64,000 nt of DNA, taken from assembly GCF_039831995.1 (NCBI RefSeq), contig NZ_JBDOIO010000003.1, positions 558,001-622,000 of the forward strand, in the 5' to 3' direction. Shown here in pieces: positions 1 through 8,182 of this stretch (the first letter of the stretch is position 1; every line of letters starts with the position of its first letter). A model generated the notes under the pieces. The model worked only from the letters and a program-made list of their open reading frames with translations. It was not told the DNA's origin and searched no databases. This DNA is from Paenibacillus pabuli. Its GTDB lineage: Bacteria; Bacillota; Bacilli; Paenibacillales; Paenibacillaceae. The translations under genes and the position numbers were made by a program.

Positions 1-1
1 G

Positions 2-322
2 GCAGCCAAACGCCGGGTTGAGGTGTGCAAGCACATGGCTGACCTGCTCAGAACGGATACGGTGCTTGTGATTCCGACGACGACTGGAGCGGCCCCGAAG
101 CTGGGCTTGGGCGGGCCTATAATTGAAGAACGAAGAGTGAGAACGATGCGTTTAACCTGCATTTCCGGCTTGTCGGGTCTGCCGCAGCTTACGATTCCGG
201 CTGCGGAGGTACTGGGCCGCCCGGTCGGTATTTCAATCATTGCCGGTCCGGGACAGGATCAACGTCTGCTGGAATGGGTCACATCCTTTTTTTCAGCAGT
301 AAATTCTGAAGTAAAAAGATAA
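2..322 (+). CDS. Amidase signature family protein, C-terminal part (5' end outside window)
   Basis: The frame is open from the window edge, so only about the last 106 residues are present. The tail has the features of amidase-signature enzymes: a Gly-rich IPTTTGAAPKLGLGG segment, then SGLPQLTIPAAEV and GRPVGISIIAGPGQDQ, which match the conserved C-terminal 'GLPA..VPAG....PVG.QLIG' pattern of the GatA/amidase fold. The Ser-cisSer-Lys triad would lie upstream and cannot be checked. Such enzymes hydrolyse amides, biuret, allophanate or similar substrates in the cytoplasm. It is followed after 62 bases by a creatininase-family gene on the same strand and probably belongs to the same catabolic operon. 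The GTG at 23 is internal and should not be used as the start. Confidence 0.8.
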   Translation, partial: AAKRRVEVCKHMADLLRTDTVLVIPTTTGAAPKLGLGGPIIEERRVRTMRLTCISGLSGLPQLTIPAAEVLGRPVGISIIAGPGQDQRLLEWVTSFFSAVNSEVKR

Positions 323-384
323 GAGCGTTATTCGAATATGGACATCAAGCTACGCGTAAAAACAATAAAGCTGCAGGAGAAAGG

Positions 385-1236
385 GTGTCAGTTATGTTTC
401 AACGATATGAAGGAACAGCGTGGGAGGAGCGATTTTTGCCCCGTCTGACAAGCAAACAGGTCAAAGAACTGCCGAAGGATAAGGCGCTGGTTATTCTCCC
501 AGTCGGAGCTGTGGAGCAGCATGGCCCCCATCTGCCCGTATATACGGACACTTTGATTGGGGAAGCGACATTATCACAAACGCTGGAGCGGGTGCGGGCG
601 GATAAGGAGATCTGGCTGCTGCCTCCGGTCTCGTATGGCAAAAGCAATGAACATATCGGACTTCCGGGCACCATTTCCTTATCGGCGAGCACACTGCATG
701 CCATCATGCTGGACATTGCAGAAAGTCTGAAGGCTAGTGGTTTTCGCAAGTTACTGTTGTTTAACACCCATGGCGGCAACGTGGATTTGCTAAATACAGT
801 ATCACGTGAAATACGGATCAGAACGGGAATGATGGTTTTCTATCTCAGTCCCAGCAGTCTGAATGTGGCAGAGGATCTCCTGTCTTCCGAGGAGCTGGAA
901 TACGGTATTCATGGTGGCGATTATGAGACCTCTCTCGTGATGTCCATTAAACCGGAATGGGTGAAGAAGGAGTTCCTCGTCAAAGAGCTTCCTGACATGT
1001 CCTCTTACCGCTTTCTTACATTAGAAGGGAAAATTCGTTTTGCCTGGAAGATGGCTGATATCTCCGCTACCGGTATTGCTGGTGATGCTACGACGGCCAC
1101 GCCGGAGAAAGGCAGCATTATTCAGGATAGAATCTCAACGATTTTGTCAGAGGCGCTGGAGGAACTGTGTGATTTTGAAATCACCAATGTCCGCGGGACT
1201 GAACCGGTTCAGCAGCCAGCAGGAAGCACCCCGTGA
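385..1236 (+). CDS. Creatininase family amidohydrolase
   Basis: This 283-residue protein has the creatininase fold signature. GAVEQHGPHLPVYTDT supplies the Glu, His and Asp metal ligands, FNTHGGN follows in mid-protein, and GGDYETS lies further on. Members are cytoplasmic metal enzymes that open cyclic amides or cleave amides (creatininase, the MftE peptidase, pyrimidine- and hydantoin-related hydrolases); the substrate here is not determined. AGGAG at 375-379 is 5 bases before GTG 385 and 14 before ATG 394, so GTG 385 is preferred. The stop codon overlaps the next gene's GTG in a GTGA, which implies translational coupling. Family assignment is firm; specific function is open. Confidence 0.85.
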   Translation: MSVMFQRYEGTAWEERFLPRLTSKQVKELPKDKALVILPVGAVEQHGPHLPVYTDTLIGEATLSQTLERVRADKEIWLLPPVSYGKSNEHIGLPGTISLSASTLHAIMLDIAESLKASGFRKLLLFNTHGGNVDLLNTVSREIRIRTGMMVFYLSPSSLNVAEDLLSSEELEYGIHGGDYETSLVMSIKPEWVKKEFLVKELPDMSSYRFLTLEGKIRFAWKMADISATGIAGDATTATPEKGSIIQDRISTILSEALEELCDFEITNVRGTEPVQQPAGSTP

Positions 1237-2099
1237 AGCTCGTCAGTCTGAAACACGGCGATCGTGAACAGGCCGCGATTGAACATACGGAACGATTCTT
1301 TCTTCTAGAGGAGATCAACAGGGCGGAAGGAAGCTCATGGGGCACCTCCGTTATGGAGATTTTGCAGCAAGGCCAGCTAGAGGAGCTATTCCAGTGGTAT
1401 CAGAAGCACGGGGATAGAACAGTTTCATCAATCCCTTTCATACCTTCAGAAGAAGCTATATCCGCTCCTCTCTTCCGCCACCCTCGTAAAATATGGGGAA
1501 TTGGCATGAATTATGTGCAAAAAGCGATCGATCTCGCATCTACTCCTCCAGAGCGTGAGCCAGTCTGCTTCATGAAGCCGGACTCAAGCCTGATCGGGCC
1601 GGAAGAGTATATCCAGCTGACGGCACAGGATGTGAATGTGACATCAGAAGCAGAGCTTGGTATTATCATCGGCCGAACCTGCAAAAATGTGCCGGAAGAA
1701 CGTGCGCAGGAGGTCATTGCAGGTTTTGCCGCAACGCTGGATATGACTAACCAGGACATTCACGCACGGAACCCCAGATTCCTGCAGCGATCCAAGGTAT
1801 TCGATACATTTTTCAGTCTTGGACCACAACTAATAACACCTGATGAAATAAGTGATCTGCAGAGCCTCGTGGTTGAAACTGTGTTGAATGATGAGGTTAT
1901 TCATAGCAATACGGTGTCTCACATGATGTATCATCCATGGTTCATTGTCTCGTATTTTTCACAGATGATGACTCTCTATCCGGGAGATGTGATCATGACA
2001 GGCACACCCGGGTCCGCCCGGATTCAGCAAGGAGATGTCGCCGAGTGTAGAATCAGTGGCTTTATGACGCTTCGAAATCCGGTAGGGGAAGTCCTATAA
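1233..2099 (+). CDS. Fumarylacetoacetate hydrolase family protein
   Basis: The protein has 288 residues. An N-terminal cap of about 85 residues precedes the FAH catalytic domain, which begins near IWGIGMNY. Visible family motifs are FMKPDSSLIGP, the acidic metal-binding stretch SEAELGIIIG, AATLDMTNQDIHARN, and the C-terminal MTLYPGDVIMTGTPG. The family includes hydrolases, isomerases and decarboxylases acting on 2-oxo acids from ring-cleavage pathways, normally with Mg2+ or Mn2+. The GTG start overlaps the preceding stop in a GTGA, and the gene has no clear ribosome binding site of its own, so coupling to the creatininase gene is likely. In this context it may process an acyclic keto acid released by the amidohydrolases; that is inference. 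Confidence 0.85.
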   Translation: MKLVSLKHGDREQAAIEHTERFFLLEEINRAEGSSWGTSVMEILQQGQLEELFQWYQKHGDRTVSSIPFIPSEEAISAPLFRHPRKIWGIGMNYVQKAIDLASTPPEREPVCFMKPDSSLIGPEEYIQLTAQDVNVTSEAELGIIIGRTCKNVPEERAQEVIAGFAATLDMTNQDIHARNPRFLQRSKVFDTFFSLGPQLITPDEISDLQSLVVETVLNDEVIHSNTVSHMMYHPWFIVSYFSQMMTLYPGDVIMTGTPGSARIQQGDVAECRISGFMTLRNPVGEVL

Positions 2100-2134
2100 A
2101 TCATCAGTAATTTTCCTTGGGGAGTGGTAATGAG

Positions 2135-3151
2135 ATGAACAAGTACAGACAAAAGGGAACTGTATTTTTACTCGCAGCAATATTTTCCTTATCCACATTG
2201 CTGGCAGCTTGCGGGAATCAGCCAACTGCTGAGAATGCCTCTGCTACGGGGGGAAGCGAGGAACTCACGGCAATTACACAGGTGACGAACTGGTTTGCAC
2301 AAGCAGAACACGGGGGGCTGTATGCGGCAAAGGAACAAGGATATTACAATGAGGCTGGTCTCGATATGACCATCCAGGCAGGTGGGCCGCAGGTGTCTCC
2401 AACACAGATCGTGGCTTCTGGAAAGGCGCAGTTCGGACTTGCTACAGCGGATCAATTGCTGGTCGCTCGTGAAGAAGGAATCCCTCTTGTAGCGATTGCG
2501 ACGATATTCCAGAAAAGCCCGCAGGGACTTATGGTTCATGCCAATCAGAACATGTCCTCCCTGGCCGATTTGAACAACCGTTCCGTATACGTGGGGACAG
2601 GCTCGGTGTTTTGGGATTTTGTGAAGAGTAAATACCAATTGGGTAACGTGAAGGAATTGGCTTATACCGGTTCTTTGGCTCCTTTTGTAGCTGATGAATC
2701 GGTTGCCATTCAGGGATATGTAACCAGTGAACCTTACGAGATGAAGCAGCAGAATGTGGATATTAATTTCCTGCTACTGGCAGATGCCGGTTATAACCCG
2801 TATTCCAATGTGCTGTTCACCACGGAGCAGTACTTACAGGATCATCCTGATATTGTGCGTGGTTATGTCGAGGCTTCGATGAAGGGCTGGGATTATTACA
2901 AGACCAATTATGATACCGTGAATGACGTCATTTTAAAGGAAAACCCTGATTTTACGAAAGAAAAGCTGAACTATGCCGCAGAAGCGCTTATCCCGTTCGT
3001 ATACGAAGGTGATGCGGCGACACATGGTGTTGGTTACATGACAGAGGAACGCTGGACGGAGCTTGGAAAGCAGCTTAAGGAGATAGGGGCCTTGAAAGAG
3101 GAGCCTGATGTCAGCAAAGTATTTACGGATGAGTTCTTGCCGAATTCCTAA
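2135..3151 (+). CDS. NMT1/THI5-like ABC transporter substrate-binding lipoprotein
   Basis: The N-terminus is a lipoprotein signal (MNKYRQKG, hydrophobic core, lipobox LLAACG), so the mature protein should be lipid-anchored outside the membrane. The body matches periplasmic-binding proteins of the NMT1/THI5/SsuA group: TNWFAQAEHGGLYAAKEQGYY, GGPQVSPTQIVASGKAQFGLATADQLL, and repeated YNPYSNVLFTT-type segments. Family members bind hydroxymethylpyrimidine, sulfonates, nitrate or other small heterocycles. ATG 2135 is preferred over the upstream TTG 2117 because GGGGAG at 2119-2124 fits it. No permease or ATPase gene adjoins it inside the window; partners may lie upstream of the edge. The protein is the probable uptake component of the catabolic cluster. 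Confidence 0.85.
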   Translation: MNKYRQKGTVFLLAAIFSLSTLLAACGNQPTAENASATGGSEELTAITQVTNWFAQAEHGGLYAAKEQGYYNEAGLDMTIQAGGPQVSPTQIVASGKAQFGLATADQLLVAREEGIPLVAIATIFQKSPQGLMVHANQNMSSLADLNNRSVYVGTGSVFWDFVKSKYQLGNVKELAYTGSLAPFVADESVAIQGYVTSEPYEMKQQNVDINFLLLADAGYNPYSNVLFTTEQYLQDHPDIVRGYVEASMKGWDYYKTNYDTVNDVILKENPDFTKEKLNYAAEALIPFVYEGDAATHGVGYMTEERWTELGKQLKEIGALKEEPDVSKVFTDEFLPNS

Positions 3152-3200
3152 GAGATTCCTTTATTGAGATCAGTATTACAACATACGGGAGGGGAACCGA

Positions 3201-4535
3201 ATGAATGAACATTGGATAGCCGTATTAAAAGAACGCATGGATCCGGAATTGCTGCAGTGGGAGGAGGCAGCCCTTGCCAAATATTCGATGGATTATCATC
3301 ACTTCTCTCCTGTGCTGGCCAGTCAGCTGCAGGGTAAGGTCGCCGAGTGCATCGCCAGTCCGCGTACCGAGGAAGAGCTTGACAATCTGCTCTCCATTGC
3401 AGCAGAGCTGGGAGTTCCGCTGACCATCAGGGGGAACGGCACCGGCAACTATGGCCAATGCGTTCCGGTCACAGGCGGAATCGTCCTGAATCTGGCCAAA
3501 TACAACAAGGTGCTCGAAATGGGAGAAGGCACGATGCGGATCCAGGCCGGGGCTAGACTCGGGAAAATGGAATCCACTGCCCGCAAGGCGGGTTATGAGC
3601 TGCGTACGATGCCTTCCACCTTTCAATCCGCGACGATCGGCGGTTTTTTATGCGGCGGTTTTGGCGGCATCGGTTCGATCAGCTGGGGGACGATCTGGGA
3701 TGGGCTGGTACGTTCTCTAAAAATCAAGACCGTTGAGGTTCATCCCCGTTCCATTGAGCTCCAGGGAGACGAAGTGCTGCCTTACCTGCATACCTACGGT
3801 ACAATCGGCATTTTGTCCGAAGTGGAAATCAATCTGGCTCCCCGAGTGGAATGGATGCAATGGGCCGTGACCTTTGACAGTTTTGAACAGGCTTTTCGCT
3901 TCGGGCAGTCGGTAGCTGAGGACACTTCCTTGGTGAAACGGCTAATTTCCATCCATGAATGGCCGGTACCATCCTATTTTCTTCCGCTTGATCTCCCCGC
4001 TGACCATGCTGTCGCATTACTGGAAGTGGATACATCCAACGAATCCCAGCTTGAACGTATCCTATCGGAGTATGGAGGTAACTTGGCTATGAAGGTCTCT
4101 GCCGAACAGTATCACAAAGGTGTAGGTGTCTCCGATTTCACATGGAATCATACAACTTTGTGGGCGCGCAAGGCAGATCCTGGCTTGACCTACCTGCAGC
4201 TCAATTTTGAACCATCCAGTGCCCTTGAGCAAATCTCCTCTATGAAAAAGGAATATCCGGAAGTGATGAATCATATCGAGTTTGCCCGGCAAAACGGAAA
4301 TTTGCTGATCTCCGGCCTGCCGCTGGTTCCCTTCACAACGGAGGAAAACCTGAATCAGCTGATGGAATGTTACGAGAAAAACCGCGTTATAGTCAACAAT
4401 CCGCATACATGGGATCTGAAGGAAGGCGGGCGATCATACGCCCATGATCGTTTGTGGGAAATCAAACATCGCAATGACCCGAAGGAAATTTTGAATCAGG
4501 AGAAATTAAAGCGTTCGGCAGTTAGCGGTATCTGA
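3201..4535 (+). CDS. FAD-binding oxidoreductase (PCMH-type FAD-linked oxidase)
   Basis: This 444-residue protein has a PCMH-type FAD domain in its first half. Visible are PRTEEELDNLLSIAAELG, the pyrophosphate loop GNGTGNYGQ, QAGARLGKMESTARKAGYEL, and the Gly-rich GGFLCGGFGGIGS followed by GTIGILSEVEINL. This places it near GlcD, 6-hydroxynicotine oxidase and related flavoenzymes. The usual His and Cys for bicovalent FAD attachment are not obvious. It has no signal peptide, so it should be cytoplasmic. GGGAGGGGA lies just before ATG 3201, 50 bases after the binding-protein gene. It probably oxidises an alcohol, hydroxyacid or amine intermediate of the pathway encoded by this run; the substrate is unknown. 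Confidence 0.82.
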   Translation: MNEHWIAVLKERMDPELLQWEEAALAKYSMDYHHFSPVLASQLQGKVAECIASPRTEEELDNLLSIAAELGVPLTIRGNGTGNYGQCVPVTGGIVLNLAKYNKVLEMGEGTMRIQAGARLGKMESTARKAGYELRTMPSTFQSATIGGFLCGGFGGIGSISWGTIWDGLVRSLKIKTVEVHPRSIELQGDEVLPYLHTYGTIGILSEVEINLAPRVEWMQWAVTFDSFEQAFRFGQSVAEDTSLVKRLISIHEWPVPSYFLPLDLPADHAVALLEVDTSNESQLERILSEYGGNLAMKVSAEQYHKGVGVSDFTWNHTTLWARKADPGLTYLQLNFEPSSALEQISSMKKEYPEVMNHIEFARQNGNLLISGLPLVPFTTEENLNQLMECYEKNRVIVNNPHTWDLKEGGRSYAHDRLWEIKHRNDPKEILNQEKLKRSAVSGI

Positions 4536-4630
4536 TCAACGGGTGACGGAAGAATGGCGCAACCTGCAGCAGTTAACGTGCCATGCGGGTTTTATAGTCA
4601 ATCCGTATCTACAGCAAAGGAGCGAGTTGC

Positions 4631-6313
4631 ATGAAATTTGGAAATGTGGTCATCCGCCGAAAGGTTCCTTGCACGATGCGCGACGGCATAACGTTGTATT
4701 CAGATATTTACCTGCCGGACGAGACAGGAGAATATCCTGTGCTGCTGATGCGCCAGCCCTACGGACGGTCAATTGCTTCTACCGTTACGCATGCCCACCC
4801 CGTCTGGTATGCAAGTAAGGGATATATCGTTGTAATCCAGGACGTCAGGGGGCGGGGTGAGTCGGAAGGCGAATTTAATCCGTTTGTTCAAGAAGCAGAG
4901 GACGGATTTGATACCATCGAATGGGCAGCCGGTCTGTCCGGCTCGACCGGGAACGTAGGCATGTACGGTTTCTCTTATCAAGGCCTAACACAATGGGCAG
5001 CAGCTTCCCTTCACCCCTCTGCGCTCAAGGCGATTGCACCGAGCATGTGTCCGGCAGACATGTACCACGGCTTATTTTACCCGCATGGCTCCTTCGCACT
5101 TGGGAATCATTTGCCGTGGGCTTTCCAACTGGCTCGTGACACGGCACAAAGAGCGGGTGACTTCGAAACGGCAGAGCAATGCTCACGACTCATGCGCAGC
5201 CCCGAGGAGATGCTTTGGAAAATGCCATTGAATGAAAGACATCCGATTCTGGAGCAATACTTTCCCGCATTTTATGATTGGATCGATCATCAAGCGTACG
5301 ATGAGTACTGGGAGCAGATGAACTGGATCAACGATATCGTAAAGGAATCCGTGCCGGCGCTTCATATTGGGGGATGGTATGACGGTTTCCTCATGGGCAC
5401 GTTACAGTCGTTCGAAGCTCTGCAAGCTACGGCCACGCCGGATTGCTTTCATCGGCTCCTTGTCGGCCCGTGGGCCCATATTCCATGGGGGCGCAGAGCG
5501 GGCGGAATCGATCATGGCGAGCAGGCGGATGGTGGTCATCATCTGGAGCAGCTGCGCTGGTTTAATTATTGGCTGAAGGGCAAGGAAGACATGGAACTGT
5601 CTGGTGAACTGCCGATCCGATATTTTGACCAATTGAGTCATGAATGGCATACGGCGGAACAGCTGCCTTCGCAATTTGAGGATGGGCCCTCTCCGTCCGA
5701 ATGGTTTTATCTGTCCGGGTCACAGACCCCGGCGAATGGTGCGGCAGGAGGGGGGAGACTCGAAAAGCATAAGGAAGATGTGGAGGAGGCTGTGCCGGAT
5801 GTATTCGTGTACGACTCACGTCTGCCGATGCGCCTGGACTCTTACCTGCCGTCCGACCGAGCTGCCATTCAGGAACGGCAAGAGATTTTGGTATATACGG
5901 GAGGACCGCTTGCAGAGGATATCCCGGTTTTTGGGTCCCCGGAGTTATCCGTGCAGTACCAAACATTGGGGGGTCCGACGGATCTGGTAGCCATCCTCAC
6001 CACCGTATCCGAGAAAGGGACGGCCCGGCTACTGAGTGTGGGTCGCACGGAAATCTGCAGTGAAGGAGCAGATGCTTCCAATGAATGGAGAACAGCGCAG
6101 ATCCGGCTGCGTCCCTTGGCGGCCACCCTTCCGGCTGGCTCGTATGTCCGGCTTGAGTTGACAGGCAGTGCCTTCCCGTTATTCGACCGGCATCCAAACG
6201 GTGTCAGGGACGAGATGAACAGCACGGGAACAGGTGGGTTGAAGATTGCTACCACGGCTGTTCGCAGTACAGAACAGGACATATCCTGTTTAAGGCTGCC
6301 GGTAAAAAGATAA
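4631..6313 (+). CDS. CocE/NonD family hydrolase (X-Pro dipeptidyl-peptidase S15-like)
   Basis: The protein has 560 residues. The alpha/beta-hydrolase domain begins with RDGITLYSDIYLPD and carries the expected triad: Ser115 in GFSYQG, Asp251 in GGWYDGF and His283 in GPWAHIPWG. The oxyanion-side tyrosine is in RQPYGR. The last 200 residues form the jelly-roll domain typical of CocE, glutaryl-7-ACA acylase and X-Pro dipeptidyl-peptidase. Such enzymes hydrolyse esters or amides of bulky substrates. It has no signal peptide. AAAGGAGCG precedes ATG 4631. The gene is in line with the amidohydrolases around it, so an amide- or ester-opening step is plausible. The family is clear from the full triad; the substrate is not known. 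Confidence 0.88.
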   Translation: MKFGNVVIRRKVPCTMRDGITLYSDIYLPDETGEYPVLLMRQPYGRSIASTVTHAHPVWYASKGYIVVIQDVRGRGESEGEFNPFVQEAEDGFDTIEWAAGLSGSTGNVGMYGFSYQGLTQWAAASLHPSALKAIAPSMCPADMYHGLFYPHGSFALGNHLPWAFQLARDTAQRAGDFETAEQCSRLMRSPEEMLWKMPLNERHPILEQYFPAFYDWIDHQAYDEYWEQMNWINDIVKESVPALHIGGWYDGFLMGTLQSFEALQATATPDCFHRLLVGPWAHIPWGRRAGGIDHGEQADGGHHLEQLRWFNYWLKGKEDMELSGELPIRYFDQLSHEWHTAEQLPSQFEDGPSPSEWFYLSGSQTPANGAAGGGRLEKHKEDVEEAVPDVFVYDSRLPMRLDSYLPSDRAAIQERQEILVYTGGPLAEDIPVFGSPELSVQYQTLGGPTDLVAILTTVSEKGTARLLSVGRTEICSEGADASNEWRTAQIRLRPLAATLPAGSYVRLELTGSAFPLFDRHPNGVRDEMNSTGTGGLKIATTAVRSTEQDISCLRLPVKR

Positions 6314-6353
6314 AAAGCGAAGCATAAAATAAAATCAATCAAAGTGGGGTTGA

Positions 6354-6800
6354 ATGTATATGGTGAACATTCCTGGTCTGGTTGCTGGTAACTTTGAGAA
6401 TTGTCCCGTCCACAAAATTTCCGCACAGGATACGAATAAGTTCATCCTGCTGTGCGACAGGGAGCAGGTTCCTTTCACTTCATTTGTGGAGATCTTCGAG
6501 GTTGGAGGCAGAACTCCATCCAATGAACACCGGGAAGCTTATGAATATTTTTATGTGTTAAAAGGGGAGGGGCTAGCCAAAGTTGGCAACGAGTATGAGA
6601 CTCCGATCCGCCAAGGCTCATTCATTATCATTCCACCGGGCAACCATCACGATATTATTAACACGGGCAGCACACGTCTGTATTGTCTGACAACCATGGT
6701 ACCGGACGAAATGTTCTCGGATATGATCAAAGCGGGTCCGGCCACCGAGCTTGACGAGGAGGATCTGGCCGTGCTTCAGGCGCTGGCTACCGCACAATGA
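6354..6800 (+). CDS. Cupin domain protein
   Basis: This 148-residue single-domain protein contains both cupin motifs. The first is NEHREAYEYFYVLKGEG with His and Glu ligands; the second is GSFIIIPPGNHHDIINTG with two His. These imply a bound divalent metal and either dioxygenase, isomerase or purely structural function. ATG 6354 follows GGGG at 6346-6349; ATG 6360 is a possible alternative. Its stop overlaps the next gene's start in an ATGA (6797-6800), tying its expression to the cytosine-deaminase-like enzyme. In catabolic operons small cupins often act as ring-opening oxygenases or hydrolysis helpers; here that is only inferred. Confidence 0.85.
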   Translation: MYMVNIPGLVAGNFENCPVHKISAQDTNKFILLCDREQVPFTSFVEIFEVGGRTPSNEHREAYEYFYVLKGEGLAKVGNEYETPIRQGSFIIIPPGNHHDIINTGSTRLYCLTTMVPDEMFSDMIKAGPATELDEEDLAVLQALATAQ

Positions 6801-8125
6801 GTGCAGGGCTGCGTTTCATTAATGTATGCCTTCCGCATCGGGAAGACCTTGGTCTTTATGAACTAAAGGCGGAGGTTGGAAAATGGGTTAGTATCCGTCG
6901 GCAAGATCGTTTCCTTGATGCACGGGAAAGTGGTTCTTCCCGACTGATGGTCCCGCATCAGGCTGGATCGGATCTGAAACGGCTCGCAGACGCGGATTGC
7001 ATCGATCTGCAGGGCGGCATGATGCTTCCTGGCCTGGTTGACTGTCATATGCATCTGGATAAGGCCTTCTCGCTTGAGCAGGTGTCGAACCGATCCGGTA
7101 CACTTCATGAAGCCATTCTTAATTACAGCCAGGCTGTACAGACATTCAGCAAGGAGCAGCTAGCGGAACGCATGCTGACTGCAGCCAGAATGGCACTAAG
7201 CTACGGGACCACGACCATAAGGAGCCACCTCGACTTCCCTGTTCATTTGGGGAGAGAGGTGGCCTTTCGGACAATTGAGGCAGCCTTGGAAGTACGGGAG
7301 AAGTTGAAGGGCCGTATGGCTATCCAATATGCGCTCATGGTACCGTTCCGCGGCAATCATGAAGCTGCGGATGAGGCAATCGAGGAAGCACTTCGGATGG
7401 GAATTGATGTGCTGGGGGGAGCCCCTCATCTGGCAGACGATTCTGAAAGAGAGATTGGCAGGATTTTTCGGTTAGCAGAACGTTTTGGCGTACCCATTGA
7501 TCTGCATGCAGATGAAAGTGATAATCCCGGAAAAAAAAGCGTGCTGAGCATCGCAGAGCATACGATTCGCTACGGTTATCAGGGCAGAGTGACGGCAGAT
7601 CATCTGTGCTCATTGTCCGCAATGACGGTAAAAGATGCACAGCATGTGATGGCGAAGATGAAGGAAGCCGGTCTGAACGCGGTAACGCTGCCTGCGGTGA
7701 ACCTGTATCTTCAGGGACGGGAAGATCGCGGCCTGGTAAGACGGGGCATAACACGCATTCGCGAGCTACTTGCAGAAGGCATTCCGCTTGCTGCGGCCTC
7801 CGACAATATTCAAGACCCGTTCCATCCGTTCGGTCGCGGGGATCTGATACAGATCGCCCAAATCACATCATATGCTGCCCATATGGGCAGTGAACGGGAT
7901 TTAGTACAGCTGCTGCGGATGATCACGGATATACCTGCTGAAATCACGGGCCGCGACGAGTATGGAATAGAAGAAGGGCATGACTGCAACTTTGTTGTCA
8001 CGGATGCTTCGGATGTCACGCAGCTGCTATCAGGTACAAAAATGAGTCGCTGGGTGTATGCCTCCGGCAGATGGCAGTCTGCTTTGCATACAGCTCAGTC
8101 ATTCGCGTCTGAATTGGTAACATGA
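6797..8125 (+). CDS. Cytosine-deaminase-like amidohydrolase
   Basis: The protein has 442 residues and belongs to the metallo-dependent amidohydrolase superfamily. The HxH metal motif is His84 and His86 in DCHMHLDKAF. GTTTIRSHLDF follows, then LHADESDNPGKKS with the His and Glu used by CodA, VTADHLCSLS, and the metal-binding aspartate in AASDNIQDPFHPFGRGD. The order and spacing follow cytosine deaminase and N-isopropylammelide hydrolase (CodA/AtzC group). A cytoplasmic deamination or hydrolysis of a cyclic amidine, amide or N-substituted heterocycle is expected. Start ATG overlaps the cupin stop. The N-terminal 60 residues (imidazolonepropionase-like beta-sandwich) are complete. Substrate is not predictable from sequence alone. 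Confidence 0.87.
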   Translation: MSAGLRFINVCLPHREDLGLYELKAEVGKWVSIRRQDRFLDARESGSSRLMVPHQAGSDLKRLADADCIDLQGGMMLPGLVDCHMHLDKAFSLEQVSNRSGTLHEAILNYSQAVQTFSKEQLAERMLTAARMALSYGTTTIRSHLDFPVHLGREVAFRTIEAALEVREKLKGRMAIQYALMVPFRGNHEAADEAIEEALRMGIDVLGGAPHLADDSEREIGRIFRLAERFGVPIDLHADESDNPGKKSVLSIAEHTIRYGYQGRVTADHLCSLSAMTVKDAQHVMAKMKEAGLNAVTLPAVNLYLQGREDRGLVRRGITRIRELLAEGIPLAAASDNIQDPFHPFGRGDLIQIAQITSYAAHMGSERDLVQLLRMITDIPAEITGRDEYGIEEGHDCNFVVTDASDVTQLLSGTKMSRWVYASGRWQSALHTAQSFASELVT

Positions 8126-8182
8126 TTAGCAACAAACAGGAATTACCCTCAGTTGAACATAGAAGAGAAAGAAGGTGGCAGG